A DNA stretch of 64,000 nt from an uncultured Candidatus Melainabacteria bacterium (GCA_934691935.1 CAKUTH010000007.1:62001-126000), one strand, 5' to 3'. Counted from the stretch's first letter, positions 1 through 9,761 are shown. Translations and numbers: made by a program. The notes: generated by a model not told the origin, from the letters alone.

Positions 1-3000
1 AAACATACTATACTTGAACAACATCAAAATATATTCGCAAACTGTGTTATTTTTTTCCAACTGTATCAAGGAATTATTTACAATTCCAAACGCAATATCA
101 ATCTGTTTTTGCGCTAAATAAAGTTCACTCATAACATGCCATGCCAAATACAGTAGCAATGTCATACCATTTTTTTCAGCCTCTTTTATAATTTTATAAA
201 TTATACTCTCAGCTTTTTTATATGAACTCATCATCATATAAGCCCTTGCAATCAACAAATCGCAAAAAAGTTCTAATTGATGAAGCTCATTTTCTTTCGC
301 CGAAAGTTTCGCCTTATAAACATATTCTGTTTGTTTTTCTGGAGTTGTATAAGCTAAAATTAAATTTTCAAAAACTTTGCCAAACCTATCCTCAGGTGAA
401 ATTTCTTCGATTAAAGCTGGTATTTCATCGCGTTTTAACAGATGTTCTAACGAAACAAACAAATCATAAGATTGCGGAACAAAGTCTAGTTCATTCCGTA
501 ATATATTAAAGAAATCTCCAACTCCGCCTGTCATAAGCAAAACATTAGCTAATGCAACATATCCTATGACATCAATGATTAATGCTTTAAAATCTTCTAC
601 TGTAAAATATTCAGGTTTTAAAATTTCAAATGTTGAATTATTTACGACATTTAACACCTTATATCCAATATCAAGGCAATCTGTTAACGCCCCAATATTA
701 AACAGTATCTGAACATGAACCAACGAAACCAAATAAAAATATGAATTAAAATTTTTATCGGCTGGATTGATTGAGGATGGCGGAAGCAACGCCAAAACCT
801 TATGCATTAATTCCAACGCCTTGTTATACTCTCCGTTTGCAATAGCGCCCATAATCATTTTGTTAATCAACTGAATAACACTATCCATATCGCCTGTTTT
901 TTCGATATTTTGTAGTGTACTTTGTGCTATTTGAGAAACATCAGTTGGGGCTGAATTATAAAGATTTTCAGATATATTTTTGTATAAAGTATTTTTGTAT
1001 TCTTCAACATCTTCAATTTGTTGCGCATCATCCAAATTATCAATAACTTCAAGGATTTTTTGAGCGCAATTAACATACGCATTAAAATCACCTAGCGCCA
1101 AATCCACATCCGCAAGGTTTTGCCATTCAGCCAATTCCTCTTTTTTCTCGCCAAGCAAAGAATGTAGAAAAGCCTCAGTTGTACTTGGCATGTCTGCATC
1201 GTTATAAACTTTGTCAAACAATTCTTGAGCAACTTCCCTCAAATAAACTGGACTAATCGTAGCCAACAAATTACGTCTTAATAAATTGTAATTAGGGAAA
1301 TAAATACAATTATTGTATTCATAAACATATCCCATATTTGAAAGTTTTTCTAATATTTCAGAATAATTAGCGTAACCCAAACTTTCGATAGTATTCATAT
1401 CAACACGCGTTCCGATTAATACAATTAACGTTAAAAACTTCATTGTAACTGCATCATCCTGCAATAGATTTAACCTTCTTGAAACAAGTTTATCAAGGCT
1501 TGACGGAACTATTATGGTTTTTGTGTTCACCATTTCAATACTATCTTCATCAGCAGAAAATACTCCTGATTCTATCAAATACTGTATTGCTATATCTATA
1601 AACAAGCTACTTCCACAAGCGTATTTTGCAATTCTTTGGAAATAGAAATTGTTCAAAATATTCCTAAAATAAACCTTATTGTCCTCAATTAATTTTTCAA
1701 ATGTCGTAGGCTTCAAGGAGATTTCTGTATAATAAGGTCTTTCCAGCAAGTAATAACAATCTCTATGAAGTGAGAAATTTTTATCGTAAGTAACCAAAAA
1801 ACTTACGTCTAAACTATCGAATGCCCCGAACAAATACTTCAAAACTTCATAAGAACTTGCATCAATCTTGTCGAAATCTTCAACAAAAATCATCGTCTTT
1901 GGAATAATCTTAAGCAATGTCATAAATATGTCAAAATAAATATATCTGGCATTTTGATTATCCGAATTTTCATGCTTTTGAAGGGTTATCAAATCTTTCA
2001 TCAACCCTTCTGGATCAATATTTGCAAACATTGAAAAATCATTTTGAAAGAAGAATTTTTGTGAAACCGTATATTCAAATATCGCAGAAACAAGTTCTCT
2101 GAAGAAAGAGTATGGCGCATATTTCATTTCATCGTAACAAGTTATAGTAATAATGTTATTAAACTGTCCTGTTTCCGCCACTGCATTCAAGAGTTTTAGC
2201 GTATACGGCTTATACAATTCTGGGGTTTTAATAGCCACAATACTGTTAGGTGCAGATTGAAATTTATTCATTACGTGAAAAGTTACATCACTATTTTCAG
2301 TCCTTATAAACTCGCAACGAATTTCTTCAAAATCTATAGTATCAATATCATAAATTGCATCGGGGTCATTATTACCTGCCCCAATGTCGTTTAGAGCCTC
2401 GCCATCAAGTTTATCCTGTTCAACCAGAAGATTTTGCACAAAGTTCGGAATTTTAATTTCATCATCTTCATCCTCTTGCGGATATTCTACTTTCACAAAC
2501 TCTCTTAAATCAATTTCCGACACCATAACCATTTCATCTTCCATAAAAACAGAATTTATAGGTGAAACTTTATATTCGCCAGATAAAGCATCACACACGT
2601 GGTTATCTGCAAGAACTTGGAAATTATTCAAAATTTTATCTTCTTTTTTGGATGAGCTTTGGTTTAATAACTTAATATTAACACCAGACGAGATATTTTC
2701 AGGATCATCTTCCACATTTCGTTTTAGCAAAAATATATTGCACCTAATTGTTGCATCTTTTTTACCTGAAAGTTTACAATTTAGTGCTGTTATCTGATTT
2801 AGCAAATCTTTTGAAGCATTAATTGCGGTAGTTACAGAACTACTAAATGTATAATCGTTTGTAAACCTTATAACTGTTGTGTTTCCTATGACTTGACGCC
2901 TTAAGTTTATAGTTTTTGTATAATCGGCAATCAGTTTATCAAGATTAATTTTAAATTTATTATAAAGTTTAGCCGACCCCAAAAGACGTTTCATATCGTC

Positions 3001-3288
3001 TATATTAGGAAAATCAATCGTCATTAGAACATAATCATCAGAATTAGCCTCATTTAGAATTATACTTTTATCAGTGCTAAACCCACATTTTTTACATTTT
3101 TTTAAAATTGTTTGATTTACTTTTCCACAATTATGGCATTTTGAAAGAATAACATAACCACACTTTTTACAAGTATTAGTTGTGTTTATGGTTTTACAAA
3201 TAGGACAAACAAGTTTTAAAACTTTTTTGCAATTCGGACAAACCAAAGCTCTATCATCAATTTCTAAACCGCATTTTGGACATTCCAT
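1..3288 (-). CDS. Large zinc-ribbon, cyclase-like and STAND-type ATPase-like protein (3' part outside window)
   Basis: The frame is open without a stop from ATG 3288 to the window edge (1096 codons), so the C-terminus is missing. Residues 1-70 hold six CxxC pairs (C3/C6, C17/C20, C28/C31, C40/C43, C51/C54, C65/C68), a stack of zinc ribbons. Residues about 85-180 resemble a nucleotide-cyclase fold, but where active cyclases have GDG this protein reads VIGNTTVIRF (about 134-142). Residues about 345-650 look like an AAA/STAND module with a Walker-B-like stretch IFVEDFDKID (about 467-476). No GxxxxGK[ST] is visible where the P-loop is expected (IKTPELYKPYTLKLL, about 354-368). The rest is helical and TPR-like. 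Zinc ribbon, cyclase, AAA and TPR is a known signalling architecture; catalysis here is doubtful. Function unknown. Confidence 0.75.
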   Translation of the reverse strand, partial: MECPKCGLEIDDRALVCPNCKKVLKLVCPICKTINTTNTCKKCGYVILSKCHNCGKVNQTILKKCKKCGFSTDKSIILNEANSDDYVLMTIDFPNIDDMKRLLGSAKLYNKFKINLDKLIADYTKTINLRRQVIGNTTVIRFTNDYTFSSSVTTAINASKDLLNQITALNCKLSGKKDATIRCNIFLLKRNVEDDPENISSGVNIKLLNQSSSKKEDKILNNFQVLADNHVCDALSGEYKVSPINSVFMEDEMVMVSEIDLREFVKVEYPQEDEDDEIKIPNFVQNLLVEQDKLDGEALNDIGAGNNDPDAIYDIDTIDFEEIRCEFIRTENSDVTFHVMNKFQSAPNSIVAIKTPELYKPYTLKLLNAVAETGQFNNIITITCYDEMKYAPYSFFRELVSAIFEYTVSQKFFFQNDFSMFANIDPEGLMKDLITLQKHENSDNQNARYIYFDIFMTLLKIIPKTMIFVEDFDKIDASSYEVLKYLFGAFDSLDVSFLVTYDKNFSLHRDCYYLLERPYYTEISLKPTTFEKLIEDNKVYFRNILNNFYFQRIAKYACGSSLFIDIAIQYLIESGVFSADEDSIEMVNTKTIIVPSSLDKLVSRRLNLLQDDAVTMKFLTLIVLIGTRVDMNTIESLGYANYSEILEKLSNMGYVYEYNNCIYFPNYNLLRRNLLATISPVYLREVAQELFDKVYNDADMPSTTEAFLHSLLGEKKEELAEWQNLADVDLALGDFNAYVNCAQKILEVIDNLDDAQQIEDVEEYKNTLYKNISENLYNSAPTDVSQIAQSTLQNIEKTGDMDSVIQLINKMIMGAIANGEYNKALELMHKVLALLPPSSINPADKNFNSYFYLVSLVHVQILFNIGALTDCLDIGYKVLNVVNNSTFEILKPEYFTVEDFKALIIDVIGYVALANVLLMTGGVGDFFNILRNELDFVPQSYDLFVSLEHLLKRDEIPALIEEISPEDRFGKVFENLILAYTTPEKQTEYVYKAKLSAKENELHQLELFCDLLIARAYMMMSSYKKAESIIYKIIKEAEKNGMTLLLYLAWHVMSELYLAQKQIDIAFGIVNNSLIQLEKNNTVCEYILMLFKYSMF

Positions 3289-3294
3289 AAGTAA

Positions 3295-3322
3295 AGTATA
3301 CCATGACAAAAAATTTTATCAA
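3295..3322 (-). promoter_or_regulatory. Promoter of the zinc-ribbon/STAND gene, leaderless geometry
   Basis: On the minus strand TTGATA (3317-3322) and TATACT (3295-3300) are 16 nt apart. The -10 box ends 6 nt before the ATG at 3288, which places the expected transcription start at or next to the start codon. No Shine-Dalgarno sequence is present. Confidence 0.5.
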
Positions 3323-3433
3323 AATTAATTTCAACAAATTTTGTTCATCACCCTAAATTCATTTTAGTGCCCACTATACACCAAATTGCAAAACGAATTT
3401 AGCATGACTTGTAAGTTTCTCTATTACAACATC

Positions 3434-4030
3434 TTACCCCATAGCTGGTGGCGGCTGAATATATAGAGGTTTTAAGGTTCTCCAATTTCCTTCAGTATCA
3501 GATTTTTCAGCCAATTCTGCAAGAATTTCTCCCAATGGCAAATCTTTTTGTTGATAAGAAACACCACCCAAAATCGGTTGTAATTTATCGTCCGTCAAAA
3601 CATCATATCCGTCGGTTTTAATTTCATCCAACGGTATCGCACCTTTAATTTCACCATCTTTATACAGATATGCTGAATTTTTTCTGGCATCAAGCGCCAC
3701 TAGAGGGTTTTTGCCCGCACATTTAGCCAATATCTCAAGAGAAGAAACCCCGACAGCTTTACAATTAAGTTGTTGAGCCATAACTCTGGCTACTGTGACA
3801 CAAGCTCTTATACCAGTAAAACTCCCTGGACCAATATTTGTCGCAATAAGGTTTACATCTTGCGGACTTATGCCGTTTTTCGCCATAACTTCCTGCAATG
3901 TTGAAATCAAAAATGCCGAATGATATTTATTATCGTGGTTTTCAACTTTACAAGAGCTCAAAACTTCTCCGTTTTTTTTCAAAACCACATACATTTTATC
4001 TAAACAAGTATCGAATGCTAATGTTATCAT
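3434..4030 (-). CDS. tsaB: tRNA threonylcarbamoyladenosine biosynthesis protein TsaB
   Basis: TsaB is the inactive paralogue that scaffolds TsaD and TsaE in making t6A37 on ANN-decoding tRNAs. The 198-residue product opens with MITLAFDTCLDKMYVVL, the ASKHA phosphate-1 strand. It has the family signature GPGSFTGIRACVTVARV at about 70-86. I chose ATG 4030 because AAGGGAAAT precedes it; an in-frame ATG at 4075 would add 15 unlike residues and overlap tsaE. The gene lies 32 nt after tsaE and ends the yebC-dgc-tsaE-tsaB operon. TsaD is not in this window. Confidence 0.92.
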   Translation of the reverse strand: MITLAFDTCLDKMYVVLKKNGEVLSSCKVENHDNKYHSAFLISTLQEVMAKNGISPQDVNLIATNIGPGSFTGIRACVTVARVMAQQLNCKAVGVSSLEILAKCAGKNPLVALDARKNSAYLYKDGEIKGAIPLDEIKTDGYDVLTDDKLQPILGGVSYQQKDLPLGEILAELAEKSDTEGNWRTLKPLYIQPPPAMG

Positions 4031-4062
4031 ATATTTCCCTTTTTTATTGTCACTGTAACCAA

Positions 4063-4533
4063 CTACTGCGCACAATTGACATTTTCTTCCATTTTTTTTA
4101 CTATTTCATCCTCTCCACAAGATATAAATTCATAAATTCTTGAATCATCATCTGCGTAAGTAACATTTATTTTTATGTGATTAAATGGCGCTTCATTTTG
4201 GTTAAATTCAGCCCACTCTACAAAAGTAACTTGTTTACCTTCTGAATACTCTCTTAATTCATCATAAATAGTTTTTATACCTTCATTTTCCAATCTATAC
4301 AAATCGAAATGATAAATTGGAATTGAGCCAGTATGGTATTCATTCAAAATCACGAAACTCGGGCTTGTTACTTTTTCTTTCACATCCAAAGCATCAGCAA
4401 CAAGTTTAACGAAAGCCGTCTTACCTGCGCCAATTTCACCATATAAATTAATAAAACAACCATCTTTTATTAATTTTGCAAAATTTTCTGCCAAATTTTT
4501 TGTATCATTTAATGTTTTACATATTACTTTCAT
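4063..4533 (-). CDS. tsaE: tRNA threonylcarbamoyladenosine biosynthesis ATPase TsaE
   Basis: TsaE is the small P-loop ATPase that drives the TsaBDE t6A complex. The 156-residue protein has Walker A GEIGAGKT at about 32-39 and the family blocks VTSPSFVILNEY and IYHFDLYRL. The motif FVEWAE (about 110) matches the usual VEWPE. Its start overlaps the diguanylate cyclase gene by 17 nt, so translation is probably coupled. The neighbouring tsaB supports the assignment. Confidence 0.95.
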   Translation of the reverse strand: MKVICKTLNDTKNLAENFAKLIKDGCFINLYGEIGAGKTAFVKLVADALDVKEKVTSPSFVILNEYHTGSIPIYHFDLYRLENEGIKTIYDELREYSEGKQVTFVEWAEFNQNEAPFNHIKINVTYADDDSRIYEFISCGEDEIVKKMEENVNCAQ

Positions 4534-5812
4534 ATATAATCACCCTGTTTCTTCCAGTTTCTTTTGCTTTATAAAGCGCTTTATCGGCGTTTTCTATAAA
4601 ATTATTATCATCTTTGTATTCCGCAACGCCTAAACTTATTGTAACACCAAAGTTTTTATATTCAGGATTTAAACCTGAAATATCTATTTTTTTATCTTCA
4701 ACAGCTTTGCGCAAACGTTCTGCAACCATTTGGGCTTCTTCAATCTTTGTGAACGGTAAAAGAATGACAAATTCTTCACCACCATAACGACCCGCAACAT
4801 CATAATCACGCAATTGATGTTTAATTTCACGAGCAACTGTTTTTAACACCAAATCTCCTGTAGCATGCCCGTAAGTGTCATTGACCTTTTTGAAATAATC
4901 AATATCAATCATAATTCCGCAAAGATTTCGGTGTTGACGTTTTGCACTTGATGTTTCTTGTTTTATACGTTCTTCTAATTGACGTCTGTTATAAAAACCA
5001 GTCAATGCATCTAATGTCGCATGCTTTAAGATTTCTGCATAAACATTCGCTCTATTTAAAGTTGTTGCTGACTGATTTGAAAGCTGTTCCAAATACTCGA
5101 TTTCTTTTTCACTTAATATATTGTCTGTGCTTTTGGTTACAATACATCCTAACAACTTATTTTCACTAATCATCGGGAATAAACCGATTTTCTTATCAGG
5201 AGTCAAAATATATTCGGATTTATTGTTCAGACATTTTATTAGTTCAAATATTTTTTCATCCTTGCAAGATGCAGGCCAAACAAGTTCGTTGTTGATAAAA
5301 ATATAAACCAAATGGTCAGATACAAATTTATCAATCATTTCTCCAATAATCGGAACAATATAATTGATTTCATATTGAGTTTCTATAATCTTTGCAATAT
5401 TTTTCATCGCATCGTGAAAATCAATATTTTTCTGCATCCTTTCTGTTAAAATAATATTTTGAATTTTTAAAGAAATACAAAACACAGAAAGCTCTAAAAA
5501 TTCCAACAAATTTGAATGCAAATGCTCATTAAATTCAAGCATACCGATGACTTTATGGTTGTTATACAGCGCATAATAAGACTTGAATTTTGTTTTTATA
5601 TATTTTTTTTCACCGATAATTTCAAAAATTTCGTTTATCTCTTTTGATTTCATAAACATCCAACTCTTAGAAAAATCTCTCAAAGAGTCTGTTGTAGAAT
5701 CATAAATATATATGGCATTTAAGGGAAAAACTTCCTCAAGAACGCTCACAATACCTTGGGCATTGCAAGCGTTATCAAGAAATTTATAAATTTGTCGTAA
5801 ATTATCTATCAT
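4517..5812 (-). CDS. GGDEF diguanylate cyclase with GAF-like sensor region
   Basis: The 431-residue protein ends in a GGDEF domain (about 265-428) with active-site GGEEF and an intact inhibitory I-site, RDYD, five residues before it. It should therefore make c-di-GMP from two GTP and be product-inhibited. Residues 1-250 are cytoplasmic, without membrane segments or a signal peptide, and look like GAF-type sensor repeats; the ligand is unknown. The start overlaps the yebC stop by 4 nt (ATGA) and its end overlaps tsaE. A signalling enzyme between a translation regulator and t6A genes is unusual. GGDEF activity is well supported; the sensor call is weak. Confidence 0.88.
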   Translation of the reverse strand: MIDNLRQIYKFLDNACNAQGIVSVLEEVFPLNAIYIYDSTTDSLRDFSKSWMFMKSKEINEIFEIIGEKKYIKTKFKSYYALYNNHKVIGMLEFNEHLHSNLLEFLELSVFCISLKIQNIILTERMQKNIDFHDAMKNIAKIIETQYEINYIVPIIGEMIDKFVSDHLVYIFINNELVWPASCKDEKIFELIKCLNNKSEYILTPDKKIGLFPMISENKLLGCIVTKSTDNILSEKEIEYLEQLSNQSATTLNRANVYAEILKHATLDALTGFYNRRQLEERIKQETSSAKRQHRNLCGIMIDIDYFKKVNDTYGHATGDLVLKTVAREIKHQLRDYDVAGRYGGEEFVILLPFTKIEEAQMVAERLRKAVEDKKIDISGLNPEYKNFGVTISLGVAEYKDDNNFIENADKALYKAKETGRNRVIIYESNM

Positions 5813-6558
5813 ACATCCAATTTCTGCATAATTTCATCTGATATGTCAAAGTTTGCATAAACATTTTGAACATCATCGTGTTCTTCAAGTTTTTCTAATA
5901 GTTTCAAAACCTGCCCAGCTACAGCCTCATCAGTAACTTCTATAGTATTTTGAGGTATTCTTGACAATTCTGCTGTTTCTGATTTAAAACCTTCTGCTTC
6001 CAAACCTTCAACTACCGCTTGGAAATTTTCAGGTGTTGTCAAAACTTTGTAAGTTTCTTCATCTTCTATAACGTCTAACGCGTCTAAATTGATTGCAGCT
6101 TCAAATAATTTTTCAAAATCAACATCATTTGAAAAAGTTATTACGCCACGCTGATCAAACATCCAACCAACGCAACCCGTCGCGCCTAGACTTCCATTGT
6201 ATTTTGTAAAATAACTTCTTATATCACCAGCAGTTCTGTTTCTATTATCAGTCATAGCCTCAACTACAACTGCAACTCCGCCTGCTGCATATCCTTCATA
6301 AGTTAGTTCTTCATAATTATCAGAAGCTCCAGCGCCTGCACCTTTTTCAATTGCACGTTTTATATTGTCATTTGGAAGTCCCGCAGCTTTAGCTTTTTCA
6401 ATAGCAGTTCTAAGACGGAAATTACCTGCTGGGTCAGCCCCGCCTAATCTTGCTGATACTATTAATTCTCTTGAATATTTTTGGAATACAACTGCACGTT
6501 GAGAATCCACTTTCGCTTTTTTGTGTTTAATTGTTGACCACTTTGAGTGTCCTGACAT
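5809..6558 (-). CDS. yebC: YebC/PmpR (TACO1) family protein
   Basis: The 249-residue product begins MSGHSKWSTIKHKKAKVDSQ, the invariant start of the family, followed by AGLPNDNIKRAIEKGAG. Members have been described as transcriptional regulators and, more recently, as factors that help ribosomes through difficult stretches such as polyproline. The length is typical. The RBS AAGGAC lies just before the ATG. It is first in the operon and divergent from glyS; the 160-nt gap at 6559-6720 should hold both promoters. Confidence 0.95.
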   Translation of the reverse strand: MSGHSKWSTIKHKKAKVDSQRAVVFQKYSRELIVSARLGGADPAGNFRLRTAIEKAKAAGLPNDNIKRAIEKGAGAGASDNYEELTYEGYAAGGVAVVVEAMTDNRNRTAGDIRSYFTKYNGSLGATGCVGWMFDQRGVITFSNDVDFEKLFEAAINLDALDVIEDEETYKVLTTPENFQAVVEGLEAEGFKSETAELSRIPQNTIEVTDEAVAGQVLKLLEKLEEHDDVQNVYANFDISDEIMQKLDV

Positions 6559-6720
6559 CTTTTTGTCCTTTCTATATTTTCCTCATAAGTTTATATCTAT
6601 ATCATACCAAAAAAATTAAAATATGAATAATATTTGCAATTAGTCTTTGCTTTTGATATAAATAAAAGGTAAATTGGTGATGAAAAATTCACTGTTGGCA
6701 AATCAAAAAAGGAAAAGAGA

Positions 6721-8700
6721 ATGAGTAAATATTTATTGGAAATAGGGTGCGAAGAATTACCTTATAAATTTATCCCATCAGCAATCAAACAACTTAAAAC
6801 AGGTTTTGAAAACTTTTTAAACGATAACAAAGTTAAATTTGAAGATGTTACGGTTTACGCAACTCCGCGTAGACTTGCAGTAATCGTTTCTGGTCTTGAT
6901 AAAGAAAGTAAAGACGAAGAAAAAATTATAAAAGGACCTATCAAAAAAGTTGCTTATGATGAAAACGGAAATTTGACTAAAGCTGGGGAAGGTTTTTGTC
7001 GCAAGAACGGAGTAACACAAAACGATTTATTCATAGAAGATGATTATTTGCATGCAAAAATTGTTATCAAAGGGAAATCCGTTGTTGATTTATTAAAAGT
7101 AAATGTGCCAACTATAGTATTAAAACTCCAAGGCTCTCACTTTATGAGGTGGTCTGACAACGAAGAAAAATTTTCTCGCCCAATCAGATGGATTGTTTCT
7201 ATCCTTGACAACGAAGAAGTTAAAATAAAAATCATTGACAAAGAAAGCTCAAACGTAACTCGCGGTCATAGATTTGCTCAACAAACTGTTTACATAAACA
7301 GTCCTGATGATTACAAAGAAATAATGCGCAACTGTTGCGTTATAGTAGATCAAGAAGAACGTAAACAACGAATTATCGACAAAGCAAAAGAAGAAGCTAA
7401 AAAACTTGGTGCTGAACCATATTACACAGATGATTTGTTAGAAGAAGTTACTTTTATTACAGAATATCCTGTTCCTGCAACTTGCGAATTTAACCCAGAA
7501 TATTTAAAACTTCCAGAAGAACTTGTCGTAACTGTTATGGCAGTACATCAAAGATATTTTGCGTTATACAAAGACGGTAAACTTATCAACAAATTCATCA
7601 CAATGACAAACTACCTTGGCGATGAGTTTGAAAACATCAAAGCTGGCAATGTTCGCGTTATTAAAGCTCGTCTTGATGATGCTGTTTTCTTCTTTAATGA
7701 GGATACTAAAAAGCCATTAGCTGACTACGTTCAAGACATCAAAGGTATAACCTTCCAAAAAGGTATGGGCTCGATGTACGACAAAGCCCAAAGAATGGTT
7801 AAACTTTCAAAACTTATGGTTGGCGATAACGCATCAGTTGAAAGAACTGCATTATTGGCAAAAGCTGACCTTGCTACAAAATTGGTATTTGAATTTACTG
7901 AACTTCAAGGCTTTATCGGTGCTGATTACGCCAGAGTATCAGGAGAAAGCGAAAATGTTGCAGAAGGTATCAAAGAACATTATTTCCCTCTCAACGCTGA
8001 TGGCGAAATTGCAAAAACTCTTGAAGGTCAAATCGTTGGTATTGCTGACAAAATAGATAATATTTGCGCAGTATTTGCAGAAGGCAAAAAGCCAACAGGT
8101 TCATCCGATCCGCTAGGTGTTAGACGTGCATCACTCGGTATTATCAGAACAATTCTTGCTAACGGATTAAGACTTGATGTTGCAAAACTTGTAAAAGAAA
8201 CATTAGAATTGTTACCTGCTGGCAAAAAAGATATTGCAGACGAAATATACGATTTCTTCATCCAAAGACTTGTTATATTCTTGTCTGACAAGTATTCTAA
8301 AAACGTACTCGAGGCTTGTGCTTCTAACAAGAACCCTCTTACAGATTTAGCTGATTACATCAAACGAGTAGAAGCTGTTGCGAAACTTGACAATCCAGCA
8401 GTTTTGGAAAGCGCTAACAGAGTTTTAAGAATTTTGAAAAGCGATAGCGAAAAATCCGTAGATAAATCTTTATTCAAAGAACCTGCGGAAGAACAACTGT
8501 TCAATCAAATTGCAACAGTAAATTCCACTGATTACGAAACATACTTAAATCAAATAGTTGCAATCAATCCTTCTGTTGAAAAATTCTTTAACGATGTACT
8601 TGTCATGGACAAATGCGAAAATGTTAAGGAAAACAGACTCGCTTTATTGACATTATTAAAATCAAAATACACACATATTGCCGATTTTAGTAAATTATAA
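6721..8700 (+). CDS. glyS: Glycyl-tRNA synthetase beta subunit
   Basis: This is the beta chain of bacterial heterotetrameric (alpha2beta2) GlyRS, which carries tRNA recognition. MSKYLLEIGCEELPYKFIPS is the classic N-terminus; VYATPRRLAV, FMRWSDNEEKFSRPIRWIV and LGVRRASLGI are family blocks. At 659 residues it is slightly shorter than common homologues (about 690). AAAAGGAAAAGAGA precedes the ATG. The alpha-subunit gene glyQ is not next to it and not in the window, so the two are unlinked here or glyQ lies elsewhere nearby. Confidence 0.95.
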   Translation: MSKYLLEIGCEELPYKFIPSAIKQLKTGFENFLNDNKVKFEDVTVYATPRRLAVIVSGLDKESKDEEKIIKGPIKKVAYDENGNLTKAGEGFCRKNGVTQNDLFIEDDYLHAKIVIKGKSVVDLLKVNVPTIVLKLQGSHFMRWSDNEEKFSRPIRWIVSILDNEEVKIKIIDKESSNVTRGHRFAQQTVYINSPDDYKEIMRNCCVIVDQEERKQRIIDKAKEEAKKLGAEPYYTDDLLEEVTFITEYPVPATCEFNPEYLKLPEELVVTVMAVHQRYFALYKDGKLINKFITMTNYLGDEFENIKAGNVRVIKARLDDAVFFFNEDTKKPLADYVQDIKGITFQKGMGSMYDKAQRMVKLSKLMVGDNASVERTALLAKADLATKLVFEFTELQGFIGADYARVSGESENVAEGIKEHYFPLNADGEIAKTLEGQIVGIADKIDNICAVFAEGKKPTGSSDPLGVRRASLGIIRTILANGLRLDVAKLVKETLELLPAGKKDIADEIYDFFIQRLVIFLSDKYSKNVLEACASNKNPLTDLADYIKRVEAVAKLDNPAVLESANRVLRILKSDSEKSVDKSLFKEPAEEQLFNQIATVNSTDYETYLNQIVAINPSVEKFFNDVLVMDKCENVKENRLALLTLLKSKYTHIADFSKL

Positions 8701-8756
8701 AGATTTGTAAACAATCTTTGTAAAAAAGTAAATTATTTTTTTCAGGATACTTTAAA

Positions 8757-9098
8757 ATGGTACAAGGAACGAAATTGGAAATCGGAAAAATGTTTAACAA
8801 AATCAAAAACTTAAAAATTGTAAAAGAATTAAAAAAGCAAATTAGTCCAAAATTACGTTGGCTAAATTTTGCTAACCATAATATGGATAAGTCATCACCT
8901 GAATATATCCGAATGATTAGCGGGGTTGATGAATTAAAATCAAGTTCTGACGAACGTAAGCTGGAAGCAATGGTCAGAGAACAACTCAAGGCTGAATTCC
9001 CTAACATTGAGAATATGAAGTCTTATGAGCTTCTTGTAGATGCTGTAATCCACAACTACAAGAAAAAACAGCTTCAAGCTACCGATGAAATCGAATAA
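8757..9098 (+). CDS. Small conserved-looking hypothetical protein
   Basis: I do not recognise a family. The 113-residue product is basic at its N-terminus and acidic towards the end, with no signal peptide, membrane segment or metal motif. It lies 56 nt after glyS on the same strand and is followed by a good hairpin terminator, so it probably ends the glyS transcript. Two starts are possible: 8757 (AGGATACTTTAAA before it) or the ATG at 8790 (GGAAATCGGAAAA before it), which would begin MFNKIKNLK. Confidence 0.6.
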   Translation: MVQGTKLEIGKMFNKIKNLKIVKELKKQISPKLRWLNFANHNMDKSSPEYIRMISGVDELKSSSDERKLEAMVREQLKAEFPNIENMKSYELLVDAVIHNYKKKQLQATDEIE

Positions 9099-9125
9099 GA
9101 TATTTCATCAAAATAGTAAAGAAAG

Positions 9126-9148
9126 ACACCCGATAGAGGGTGTTTTTT
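9126..9148 (+). terminator. Intrinsic terminator after the glyS transcript
   Basis: ACACCC (9126-9131) pairs with GGGTGT (9138-9143) across the loop GATAGA and is followed directly by a T-run. Confidence 0.8.
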
Positions 9149-9365
9149 ATTGCAAATTTTGTTTATTTAAGTAATATCGCACATTGAATGTTACATATAA
9201 ATATGTTACTTTCTTACTTCGATAGATTTTGCAATGTATGCAGGAACTCTGCGTCCCTGCACCAGTATTACATTATGTGTCTTTGACAAATGTTCCAAAT
9301 ATTGAATTAATGTCTCCGACGGGTCTTCCTGACGTGGGTACGGCTATTTAACTAACATTTTCTTA

Positions 9366-9395
9366 GGGACTTTCTTGTGCCGACAAGAAAGTCCC
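9366..9395. repeat. 13-bp perfect hairpin inside the 9234-9798 element
   Basis: GGGACTTTCTTGT (9366-9378) pairs perfectly with ACAAGAAAGTCCC (9383-9395) around the 4-nt loop GCCG. There is no T-run after it, so it is not a simple terminator. Confidence 0.85.
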
Positions 9396-9606
9396 GCAAA
9401 GAAGCTCTCGACCGATACTGCACTCTCTAATCAATTGTAATTGCTCAACCTGAGGTGAGCAAACTCACTCCAGTTGTCACTCTGAACTTGTTTCAGGGTC
9501 TAATAACTTACCGTTCAGACAATGCTCACCTTTGAAGATGTTTCGCAAACATTGATTGTTCGTTCCGTAATGGTCGAATAATTTTGACAAAATACACAAA
9601 CTTCAA

Positions 9607-9690
9607 TAATCTGCACTTAATGAAACAGCAACAAAAGCGCCTGTTAAACGCAGTGGTTAAGGCGCTTCTGGTTGAATTTAGTGCAGATTA
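9607..9690. repeat. Nested two-level hairpin inside the element
   Basis: The outer stem TAATCTGCACT (9607-9617) pairs with AGTGCAGATTA (9680-9690). An inner stem AAGCGCC (9635-9641) pairs with GGCGCTT (9661-9667) around a 19-nt loop. Both stems are perfect. Confidence 0.8.
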
Positions 9691-9719
9691 AACAATCAGC
9701 GTGTTTCTTTTTCTTGTCC

Positions 9720-9761
9720 AGTATTCTTTTTCTTTTCGTCGCAAAAAAGAAAAAGAATACT
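9720..9761. repeat. 17-bp perfect hairpin inside the element
   Basis: AGTATTCTTTTTCTTTT (9720-9736) is perfectly complementary to 9745-9761, with the 8-nt loop CGTCGCAA. It abuts the right terminal repeat. Confidence 0.85.

Noticed and set aside
222..2797. Plus-strand ORFs at 222-509 and 2384-2797
   Set aside because: They lie antisense inside the long open zinc-ribbon/STAND frame and have no RBS or family likeness.
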